The notes beneath the pieces are model-generated. The model saw only the letters and a list, made by a program, of their open reading frames with translations, was not told the origin of the DNA and ran no database searches. Positions 54,101 through 62,029 of a stretch of DNA of 64,000 nt are shown piece after piece. The stretch is from Haliclona indistincta (lineage: Eukaryota > Porifera > Demospongiae > Haplosclerida > Chalinidae): positions 12,024,502 through 12,088,501 of the forward strand of contig OZ024786.1 in the NCBI GenBank assembly GCA_964017065.1. The letters are read 5' to 3'. How positions within the stretch are numbered: the stretch's first letter is position 1; every line of letters begins with the position of its first letter. Position numbers and translations under genes: made by a program.

Positions 54101-54919
54101 ATTAACCTTGATTTGTGCGTTTAAAAGCATTGCCATGCCTGCACCATACTGTGCCGTATTATGCAAAAATGTCAAATGACTTAACCAGATTGTTGCCGGT
54201 TTGAAACCTTGTCTAACATCCAGATAAATTCCTCCTCCGTATAGAGAGCTGCAACAATAGGTCATGTTGGAATACGATAGCTCCAATGAACTATACTGGG
54301 TGTAACCACTATACACAATGCCTACTCCACCACCAAGCTGATACCATGATGAGTTGTAACTTGCATTGCATAGTGCTGAACGATAGTAAGAGCAGTTGGT
54401 GATAGCAACGTATTTGCAATTAGCAACACGTAATCCATAACCAGTCATGTTTTGTATCGAATTTTTTTGAAAGGTTACCTGCTGAACATTAGAAAAATCA
54501 AACACTGCCTGGTTTCCACAGTTGACTATTGTAAGACCTTCAACGATGATATTTTGAGAATCTAAAAAATGAAAACCTCCTCTTCCTTCAGTGCAGTTGA
54601 TAGTGACATTAGACTGCATCACAGTCTCCTCAGGTCCTGCTACAGGCCACTCACCTTGCCCTCTTAGAGTCAAGTCGTACACTTTGCTTACTTGTACTTG
54701 ATCGCTAATATCAAAGCTATGCTGACCTTCCAAGAAGATGAAGGTGGTGTCATAGGTGAAGTAGTACTCAGAACTGGAAATGTAGTGGGAGAGCTTATGG
54801 CATGTACTGTAATAAGGACAACGTGACAACTGCTCATCATTAGCTATGACATAGTAGACTTTAGTGGTAGTGACAGTAGAGGGCAGCAAAACCAGCAACA
54901 CCAATAATATTGCAGCCAT
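51152..54919 (-). CDS. Intronless beta-helix polytopic receptor, gene D
   Basis: 1,255 codons from the ATG at 54919 (MAAILLVLLVLLP). Same domain order as gene C: signal peptide, beta-helix ectodomain with GGGI and FxxN repeats, the variable loop after QLIGC, NETSWYF, Cys-rich neck with one cysteine changed (CSTC in place of CGTC), [11 protein letters not shown], the polytopic region and tail DREPLLFDTNQNT. Its promoter-proximal flank is shorter than in B and C: the CCAAT-containing segment upstream of the start is partly missing (54,960-54,985), which could alter expression. It lies in duplication block 2. Confidence 0.88.
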   Translation of the reverse strand: MAAILLVLLVLLPSTVTTTKVYYVIANDEQLSRCPYYSTCHKLSHYISSSEYYFTYDTTFIFLEGQHSFDISDQVQVSKVYDLTLRGQGEWPVAGPEETVMQSNVTINCTEGRGGFHFLDSQNIIVEGLTIVNCGNQAVFDFSNVQQVTFQKNSIQNMTGYGLRVANCKYVAITNCSYYRSALCNASYNSSWYQLGGGVGIVYSGYTQYSSLELSYSNMTYCCSSLYGGGIYLDVRQGFKPATIWLSHLTFLHNTAQYGAGMAMLLNAQIKVNVSDCTFSKGHAQNHGGGIYLSGYMYTVQVIIKNSHFLENSGRFVSEIQVHCPSCINFIIFLLNSVVHHTTSLSNNGVAIGGYFTTAHVVGTKMTFANIRVVGLVINCYNFRMNNSQIVNSHNVHIVFRLSQSRWNFFTNCSFSNNTGGHSVISIYEHQNSFSNIFTNCTVSDNAMSGISLFGTVAVFVGRNVIQNNHHTHGAGIILSQPSFIAVDGELILRNNTADKHGGGILLTQTVFSIQNYEIPPCSLRFIGNDSLIIFSSNRAGQGGSDMYNAQLIGCNCLGLFRIINPFLKEDLFVPHLGYPNETSWYFSIPNLFVNNIYFNNADRISSMSSDPVMVCFCNTSNLPDCSHRIHYIQTYPGLEINTTIATVGYYGGTSPGVVQVSATHARLVRYYGQKKTTECFQLHILLQNSSSTTALVDMRLDVEQGLNLSMKVDIIACPIGFIDMSGECHCDHILANGKVQCNISMTPYRFLRSGNSWFGYINNTQCVTGTTNCPFDYCNRYSVSFDILAPDRQCLGNRTGVLCGQCQSHLSIMLGSNRCSTCSNWYLFLIPTFALAGISLVVVLMFFNLSVSVGTINGLLFYANMVKLNEAFFFPNGSIPVVSHFISWLNLDLGIEVCLFDGLDGYLLAWLQFAFPAYLYLLMFIIILGCHYSTRLCRLCGSHAVPALATLFLMSYSKLLLTITDALSMSQLPCNGSILTVWSVDGNIEYGSTKHIILVVFSCGVLVIGLIYPVLVLCAPLLERYSDKCIPQHRWNPVAKFKPLFDAYGGPYKDKYRFWTGMTLMVRLVVTVAFSFTSGRLMIINAFITATFVTGILTFWVFSNGVYKNTYLSFLEIFYLLNLFLLSIVSLAVAFFVSQDYQIATIVSVCLSFLVFLATIVVHLLQKFDLKSIKRRLGFKIRPEYISIPQLAVGGDEADVARFSPPSVVYGRQRGEHQFVLEFRSSSQDGQEQESLSPVLLDREPLLFDTNQNT

Positions 54920-55201
54920 CAAGACTTACGCAAGTAGTGGACTGCCAGCTAAACAGCAGTACGTTCATTCAAATATGCAACTTTGTACTGCAATAGTTAT
55001 TATAATGTACCCTATGACATAACATTTTAAAATTGTGGTTTGTTTTAGTACACATTAGTATAAACTGACGAATCTACAGTAGTTACTAAGGTTCAGTTCA
55101 AAGGCGTCGCCTAAAGCACCGCGTCTCGTGCTCTACGGCGTATGATTGCACTCGGGACGTGTCTCGATGAGTATATAGAGCACTCGACTTCGGCTTGTGC
55201 T

Positions 55202-55243
55202 TAGTTGGGCGTGGCCCGACCTCAGCCTTAACGGCAGGTCGGG
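55202..55243. mobile_element. Damaged copy of the palindromic mini-element
   Basis: The left half (TTAGTTGGGCGTGG to CAGCCTTA) matches the 56-bp palindrome at 34,179; the right half has deletions and changes (ACGGCAGGTCGGGTG). Confidence 0.7.
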
Positions 55244-55297
55244 TGTCACGTGTTCATAACATTTGTTCCTTCGCTTGTTAGTAGTTGTTACCGAATT

Positions 55298-55395
55298 ATT
55301 TCACCGAGCGCTGCTCGTACAGCTATGCCGTACTGCCAGACAGCACAGCCTGCGTTGCTGTAATATCGCGGCGTACGAGCAGCGCTCGGCGAAAT
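55298..55395. repeat. Inverted repeat with 23-bp arms
   Basis: ATTTCACCGAGCGCTGCTCG and its near-perfect complement bracket about 50 bp; a small foldback or MITE remnant. Confidence 0.65.
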
Positions 55396-57059
55396 CATCG
55401 CATAAATACCTACACAGATGGCAGATGAGCTTGCTTGAGCAGCCTGGTTTTAGCTTCGTACCTTTCGCACAACTAAAGAAAAGTGTTTACAATCGATCGT
55501 GCCCAAACTTCACAGGGCGACCTCGTCGAGCGAAAGTCATGAATATCATTAATTTGATCACCCGGCGACACCCGCCACCTAACATGTCTTGTAGAGATTT
55601 TGAAAATGCTGCAATCTGATCGGAGCTGCACCAAATCATAATCATTGTGCAGTAGAACAATTAAGGTGAACGTGTGACACCAAGAGTAAATAATAGAAGG
55701 CAGTGGTGTAGAAATAATTAAATGGTGCACCAGTGCTGGAGCATCACCTTGAATTTACCTAGTTAACTACTAATTAACCCTTTAGTTGCTGAATTATTTT
55801 GACGAAACTTTGACTTGCTCAAAACTGACAGTTAGTCTTGCGATTTTCTACAACATGCAGTACGCTAGCTGTTCCAAACTAGCAGAATCGAATTTCCACC
55901 TGAATCGAGTTACCACTGAACTGGCTGAATCGAGTTACCAACTGGCTGAATCTAGTTACAATGTACCAGCTGAATCGAATTTCAGCTGGTAACCTTTGCT
56001 GCACGGTTAGCCGGCAGAAGAGATTATTTGGCTAGAAAATGCGTATGAGTATGATGTCGATTATTCTTTTGTGTAGAATGTTGTGCTGCATTTCAAGCTG
56101 CATTATACATTGAGACACCCTCGATGATACATCAGAGCGAGTTTCACGCTGCTAGCGTTGCTCTGTCACGAGTTACAGATAAAAGAAAATCGCTCATTAA
56201 TTTCATAAAATCCACCTTACAATGCCGAAAGTGGCGAAGGGCTCCGCCCCTTCGAACCCCGGGTTAACGGGGGTACACCCCTTAAATTCCCTCGTGCTGT
56301 ACGTTTTAGTGGGGAGGGCGCGCCGAAAGACAGTTTTTTTCCAGGGTAAAGTCATCTTTTGAAATTAAACTTGATTTGGCCATTCTAGAGCATTTTTCAC
56401 TATTTATGACGTCTAGAGTAGGTGTCAAGAGTAAAGGGTTAACACTCCCTGTCTTCGTGAATATCATTAATTAAACAAGCTTGTTATTACAGGCGCATGA
56501 CATAAAACAAATAATTGCATATTTTCAAGGTGATCGTTCACGCAGCCGCCTCAGCAAAACCAACCAAGACCAAGACTGCAAATTCGCGGCACAACGTACT
56601 GTACTGCTCTAGCGAAACAACGAAATTGCATAGTCATGAATAATTAATTAGCAAACTTTTTGTGCACGCTTTGCGCGTTGCTCCTTATAAGTTATAAGCA
56701 GTACGTGCATCACTTTGGAAAATATCTTCCTACGCCACTGGGAGAGAGAGTATCCAACTCCAATATACCCGTAAAGGACACTCTCGGGAAGTAACGTGAC
56801 CAGCACGCGAGCAGATGACGTTTATTTGTTCATCGTCTAACGTCATGACTTAGTATTGGTATTACTTGCGCCCGTGATCGCCTAAACACTTGCAGTTGCA
56901 TGGCGAGATCAATTCGGACGATGTGGAGACATGGCCAAATCCAGCCCGGCAAGAAATCTAGCCAGCTGCTTAAGAAGCAGGGACTCAGCAAGACAGCAAC
57001 CAGCTGACGTCGTGGCTAAAGTAGTTACCAAGTTTCTAAAGAAAACCACGTATCATTAT

Positions 57060-57745
57060 TTAAAGATAGAGAGAAACTCTGGGAGTCTCTGCAAGATGAT
57101 TTCAGTTTGAATGGAACACAAAATGCAGTTTACTTTTGACAGATTAAATGATAAAGATATTTCTGCAATGCATGTACCAAACCGTACCAGTGCTGGGAAT
57201 ATTGTGAAGGTGTTGGTATTCCTCAAGAAGCTTACAACCCTATATAATGTTCCATATGCGCAGCAGTGTTTGACTGTCTGATGGAAAAAATTGTCAACCA
57301 CCAGAAGCTGAAGAAAAGTGATGTGGGATTAAGTTGTTCTCAGTTATCTGTAGATAAAGAAGAAGGTGTGTACTACAGGTTTGGCAGTGCTGCTTTGTGC
57401 TCGATGCTACATCTCAGATACAACCGACTTAAAGGGAATGCTGACAAACAAGACTGCATCAGACATGAACTGAAAACAATATTAGTGAAATGTTCTGATA
57501 AGCAGCATGTGCCTCCCTATATGCAATACCGAGACAAAACATTCATGTACTTCCCTGCTGTCTGCTATTTTCCATTCATATGTAATATTGATAAAATTAA
57601 TGTGTGTTACAGTATGCAAATGAGGCCTCTTTGAAAAAATTTGGTAGTAGACTTGTTGAAGTAGCTACAGCTAATCTTCGGCAGAACAGCAGTCTAGAGG
57701 CACCAACAGAGCAAGCACTAGCTTGGGAGGAGCACAAGGATTAGC
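57060..57745 (+). pseudogene. Fragment of an unrecognised gene, probably broken
   Basis: The best frame (57,266-57,634) reads GVYYRFGSAALCSMLHLRY, then a Lys/Arg-rich stretch, HVPPYMQYRDKTFMYFP. This composition looks like a real protein and I have an impression of similar multi-copy uncharacterised invertebrate proteins, but I cannot name the family. Another frame continues from 57,613 (YANEASLKKFG to EEHKD) after a splice-like TTACAG, but the only nearby donor would leave an intron of about 31 nt. Upstream (57,060-57,245) a coding-like stretch is broken by stops. Best read as a decayed copy. Confidence 0.35.
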
Positions 57746-58166
57746 CGACCTACAGAATGGTACGCACCACTAGTGACTCATTTGAACAAATGTTTGTGTT
57801 CCGAAAGGGAGATGTAGTATTATGTTGTGTTATTATTTATAATTAGCACACCGATATAGTGTCTCGGTCATCCTTGCCTTTGCTGATCCTGTATCACCAT
57901 TCATCTTATCCTCATGATCACTGTATCCTCTAACCTGATTATTAATCCGCTACCAGTCTACCAAACACGACACAAGATGCTCCACAGACTATTATTTCAT
58001 GCTATGCAGTATGTGAAGAGTTTGGTCAGCCGTGTGAATTATTGCTGCATGTAAAATTATGGTAAAACTATAATTTTGATGCATTATAATACTGGGTAGT
58101 TCTAAAGACAAATAATATGAGATAGACATCAAAACGTTATTAGCACATAAAAATAAGTTAGACTAA

Positions 58167-61100
58167 CTAAGTTAAAAGTTTGTGTTGGTGACAAAACAGT
58201 AGTGGTTCTCTATCTAATAAAATTGGAGAGGAAGGATGCTCTTGACCTTCATGGAGGAAATCAAGCATGAACCGATGTTCTCCTCTACATGACCCATACA
58301 CTATTGATGCTGGAGATCCTGGAATAAGTCTGTTCTCTTCATCATTTTGATCTATTGCTACCTGAGATAATGACAAACCATCTGGTCGGTTTTTAAATCC
58401 TAGCTTCTTCTTAATTATTTTCAGATCAAATTTTTGCATAAGGTGTGCGGCCACGGTAACAATAAAAACAATGCAGGAGAGACAAACAGAAACGATCGTA
58501 GTGATCTGATAATCTTGTGACTCAAAGACAGCAACGGCCAAACTGACAATGTTCAAGAGAAACAAGTTGACAAGATAAAAGATTTCAAGCAAAGTGAGAA
58601 ATGTATTCCTATAAACACCATTCATAAAAAGCCAAAGCGTGAGGATGCCCATGACAACAGTAATAATAATGCAAGCATTGACAATCATCAGCCTTCCAGA
58701 AGTAAAAGAAAATGTCAATGTAACACTTAGTCGCACCATCAGAGTCACTCCTGTCCAGAACCGATACCTGTCTTTGTAAGGTCCTCCATAAGCATCAAAC
58801 AGTGGCTTGAACTTTGCCACAGGATTCCATCTGTGCAATGGGATACACTTGTGACTGAATCTCTCTAGCAGAGGAGCACACAACACTAAAACAGGATAAG
58901 CCAGTCCAATGACTAGGATGCCACTACAGAAGACCACCAAAATAATATGTTTAATACTACCATAATCAATGTTCCCATCTACACTCCACACTGTCAGTAT
59001 ACTGCCATTGCATGGCAGCTGTGACATGGAAAGAGCATTAGTAACTGTAAGCAGAATTTTTGTATATGACATCAGAAACAGTGTAGCTAGTGCTGGGACA
59101 GCATGAGACCCGCACAACCTGCAAAGTCTCACTGAATATTGACAGCCAATAATAATACCGCCCATAAGTAGAAAAAGATAAATGGGAAAAGCAAACTGAA
59201 GCCAAGTGTTTGAATATCCGTCAAGTCCATCAAAAAAGCACACTTCTATACCCAGGTCAAGGTTCAACCATGAGATTAACTGGCTCACTACTGGAACACT
59301 ACCGTTTGGAAAGAAAAAAGTTTCATTGAGCTTCACCATATTAGCATAGAACAGTAGACCATTGATAGTTCCGACAGAGACACTTAAGTTGAGGAACATC
59401 AACACAGCCACTAACACTATGCCAGCGAGAGCAAACACTGGCAACAAGGAAAGACACCAGTTGGAGCAAGTACCACAGCGGTTGGATCCCAGCATGATAC
59501 TAAGGTGAGGCTGGCATTGTCCACAGAGTATACCTGTTCTATTGCCCAAACACTGACGATCTGGTGCCATGATGTCAAATGAGACATTGGATCGATTGCA
59601 GTAATCAAAAGGACAATTAGTAGTACCAGTTACACACTGAGTGTTGTTGATGTAGCCAAACCAACTGTTGCCTGATCTGAGAAACTTAAAAGGTTCCATT
59701 GAAACATTGCATAGTAAATTTTTATTGGCATAAAAATTCTCACAATGACACTGACCTTCAACGTTTACAAAACCAATTGGACAAGGTACGATGTTTACCA
59801 TAATAGATACACCTAATTCTTGTTTGACATCTTTGACTCTGATATCAACCATTGCTGTTGTTGAGGATGAGTTTCGCAGAAGAATGTGCAGCTGGAAACA
59901 TTTAGTGGTTTTCTTTTGACCATAATATCGAACAAGTCTTGCATGTGTAGCACTGACCTGTACATCACCAGGACTGGTACCGCCATAGTATCCTACTGTT
60001 GCTATTGTTGTGTTGATCTCTTGTCCTGGATATTTTTGCAAGTGCCTGACTCGATCAGAACAGTCTGGTAAGTTGCTGGTATTACAGAAGCAGACCATGA
60101 TAGGATCAGAAGACATAGAAGACAGTCTGTCGGTGTTTTTAAATTTAAGGAAATTCACAAATGGTTTTGGAATGCTAAAGTACCATGAGGTGTCATTGAT
60201 ATACCCCACAGGTGGTACATACTCATGGTAGGGTGGAAAATAAGGATGAGTCATTGCTTCTAATCCAAGTCTATAACAGCCCATCAATTGAGCATTGTAC
60301 GTATCGCTTCCTCCTTGTTCTGCTCTGTTTCCTGAAAAGATCACTGCTGTAGAATTGCTAAGAAAGCGTATTGAGCATGGCGGAAATACATAATTTTGTA
60401 AAGATATCACAGTTGCCATCACCAGAATTCCTCCGCCATGTTTATCAGCAGTGTTGTTGCTTATGATCAGCTCACCATCAACAGCAATAAAGGAAGGTTG
60501 AGAGAGAATGATACCAGCTCCATGTGTGTGATGATTGTTTTTTATCACATTGCGACCAATAAAATGTACTGCGGATTGAAAGAGAGTAATTCCAGTCATA
60601 TTGTTGTTGGATATAGTGCAATTAGTAAATACATTGATAAATCTAATCTGCGACTGGAAGATCGAGATGACAGAGTGACCGGTACCAGTGTTGTTTGAGA
60701 AGGTACAATTTGTGAAGACATTCTCTCGAGCGTGAGAAAGACGAAAAACCAATGGCAGACTATAACTATTTACAATCTGGCTGTGATTCATATGCAGTAC
60801 ATAGCAATTTATGATAAGCCCAACTAAACGATGATTAGCAAATTGCATTCTAGTGTTAACGACATTTACTTGAGTATAATAGCCAGTGATGACCACTCCG
60901 TTACTGCTAGCAAGCCATGAAGTGTGTTGAACAGTTGAATTAAGTAGAGAAAAAATAAAGTTTGTTACAAAAGGATAGCATTTCACTCTCAACTCACTAC
61001 AATAGCCTCCAACATTGTCTAAAAAGTGACTGTTTTGAATAGTAATCATTGCTTCATTGAAAACATCAATATAGGCTCCACCACCACCAGATGATGCATG

Positions 61101-61955
61101 TCCTTGATAAAAATTACAGTCACTGATAGTAACAGAAGTCGGTTCTTTATTGCGCCCTAAATATAGTGCCAAGCCAGCTCCATAGTATGCTCTATTCAGC
61201 AAAAATATCAAATGGCTAACTTGAACAGATGCTGAACCGAAATCTTTCCCCATCACTAGACTTAATCCTCCACCACCTTTACTGCTGCAACACTTGGTCA
61301 TGTTAGAGTAGGATAGCTCTAGTGTGTAGCCTGTTTTGCTGTGCTGATTAGAATTATCATACACAATGCCTATTCCACCACCATGCTGATACCATCGTAT
61401 ATAGCATAGAGCCGAACGATAGTAAGAGCAGTTGGTGATAGCAACATATTGGCAATTAACAACACGTAATCCATAACCAGTCATGTTTTGTATCGAATTT
61501 TTTCGAAAGGTAACCTGCTGAACATAAGAAAAATCAAAAACTGCCTTGTTACCACAATTGACTACTGTAAGACCTTCAATAGTGATGCCATAAGAATTAT
61601 AGAATTGAAAACCTCCTCTTCCTCTGGTGCAGTTGACAATGACAGTAGACTGCATCACAGTCTCCTCAGGTCCTGCTATTGGCCACTCACCTTGCCCTCT
61701 TAGAGTCAAGTCATGTACATTGTTGACTTTTACAAGATCTGTTGTGTCCAAGCCGTGCTGACCTTCCAAAAAGATAATGGTTGTGTCAGAGGTGAAGTAA
61801 TAGTCAGACCGGGAGACGTAGTAAGAAAGCTTGTGGCATATTTGATAAGATCCTGGACATAACTGGGTGTTATTAGTCACAACATAGTAGATACTCGTGC
61901 TTGCAAGAACACTGGAAGATACTCCTAACAGTAAAAGAGCAATTACTGTAGCCAT
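58167..61955 (-). CDS. Intronless beta-helix polytopic receptor, gene E
   Basis: 1,262 codons from the ATG at 61955 (MATVIALLLLGVSSS, signal peptide). The frame stays open 24 codons further but has no ATG there, and the chosen start aligns with those of B, C and D. Beta-helix ectodomain, variable loop after QLMGC, NDTSWYF, Cys-rich neck, [11 protein letters not shown], polytopic region, tail with YGSCRGEHRFMLDF. The dileucine core DREPLLF is kept but the last residues differ (CHQHKLLT instead of DTN). It shares with gene A features absent from B to D (NRSNVSFDIMAPDRQC, SYTKILLTVTNALS), and is the outermost member. Confidence 0.88.
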   Translation of the reverse strand: MATVIALLLLGVSSSVLASTSIYYVVTNNTQLCPGSYQICHKLSYYVSRSDYYFTSDTTIIFLEGQHGLDTTDLVKVNNVHDLTLRGQGEWPIAGPEETVMQSTVIVNCTRGRGGFQFYNSYGITIEGLTVVNCGNKAVFDFSYVQQVTFRKNSIQNMTGYGLRVVNCQYVAITNCSYYRSALCYIRWYQHGGGIGIVYDNSNQHSKTGYTLELSYSNMTKCCSSKGGGGLSLVMGKDFGSASVQVSHLIFLLNRAYYGAGLALYLGRNKEPTSVTISDCNFYQGHASSGGGGAYIDVFNEAMITIQNSHFLDNVGGYCSELRVKCYPFVTNFIFSLLNSTVQHTSWLASSNGVVITGYYTQVNVVNTRMQFANHRLVGLIINCYVLHMNHSQIVNSYSLPLVFRLSHARENVFTNCTFSNNTGTGHSVISIFQSQIRFINVFTNCTISNNNMTGITLFQSAVHFIGRNVIKNNHHTHGAGIILSQPSFIAVDGELIISNNTADKHGGGILVMATVISLQNYVFPPCSIRFLSNSTAVIFSGNRAEQGGSDTYNAQLMGCYRLGLEAMTHPYFPPYHEYVPPVGYINDTSWYFSIPKPFVNFLKFKNTDRLSSMSSDPIMVCFCNTSNLPDCSDRVRHLQKYPGQEINTTIATVGYYGGTSPGDVQVSATHARLVRYYGQKKTTKCFQLHILLRNSSSTTAMVDIRVKDVKQELGVSIMVNIVPCPIGFVNVEGQCHCENFYANKNLLCNVSMEPFKFLRSGNSWFGYINNTQCVTGTTNCPFDYCNRSNVSFDIMAPDRQCLGNRTGILCGQCQPHLSIMLGSNRCGTCSNWCLSLLPVFALAGIVLVAVLMFLNLSVSVGTINGLLFYANMVKLNETFFFPNGSVPVVSQLISWLNLDLGIEVCFFDGLDGYSNTWLQFAFPIYLFLLMGGIIIGCQYSVRLCRLCGSHAVPALATLFLMSYTKILLTVTNALSMSQLPCNGSILTVWSVDGNIDYGSIKHIILVVFCSGILVIGLAYPVLVLCAPLLERFSHKCIPLHRWNPVAKFKPLFDAYGGPYKDRYRFWTGVTLMVRLSVTLTFSFTSGRLMIVNACIIITVVMGILTLWLFMNGVYRNTFLTLLEIFYLVNLFLLNIVSLAVAVFESQDYQITTIVSVCLSCIVFIVTVAAHLMQKFDLKIIKKKLGFKNRPDGLSLSQVAIDQNDEENRLIPGSPASIVYGSCRGEHRFMLDFLHEGQEHPSSPILLDREPLLFCHQHKLLT

Positions 61956-61987
61956 TGATCTGCTTGAACATACAAGTAACGGTGAGC

Positions 61988-61996
61988 ATTTATATA
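61988..61996 (-). promoter_or_regulatory. Possible TATA box of gene E
   Basis: TATATAAAT on the - strand about 35-40 bp upstream of the ATG at 61955. If it is functional the 5' UTR would be only a few bases long, so either it works with a very short leader or it is fortuitous. Not conserved in B to D. Confidence 0.3.
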
Positions 61997-62029
61997 GTAG
62001 GCCTGGTTGTAACCCAATACACCACAAGA

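Larger units (their letters stand above)
48188..55095. repeat. Segmental duplication block 2 (contains gene D)
   Basis: Paralogue of 33,673-40,440; see that entry. It lacks the three inverted-repeat insertions of block 1 and carries a LINE at 48,713-49,691 instead. Confidence 0.85.
55096..57050. other. Repeat-rich spacer left of gene E
   Basis: No convincing gene. It contains a damaged copy of the palindromic mini-element (55,202-55,243), an inverted repeat (55,298-55,395) and a short AGCTGAATCGA-type repeat run near 55,870-55,985. Confidence 0.45.

Noticed and set aside
61956..62027. Upstream extension of gene E by 24 codons
   Set aside because: It contains no ATG, includes the TATA-like motif, and the ATG at 61955 aligns with the starts of the paralogues.
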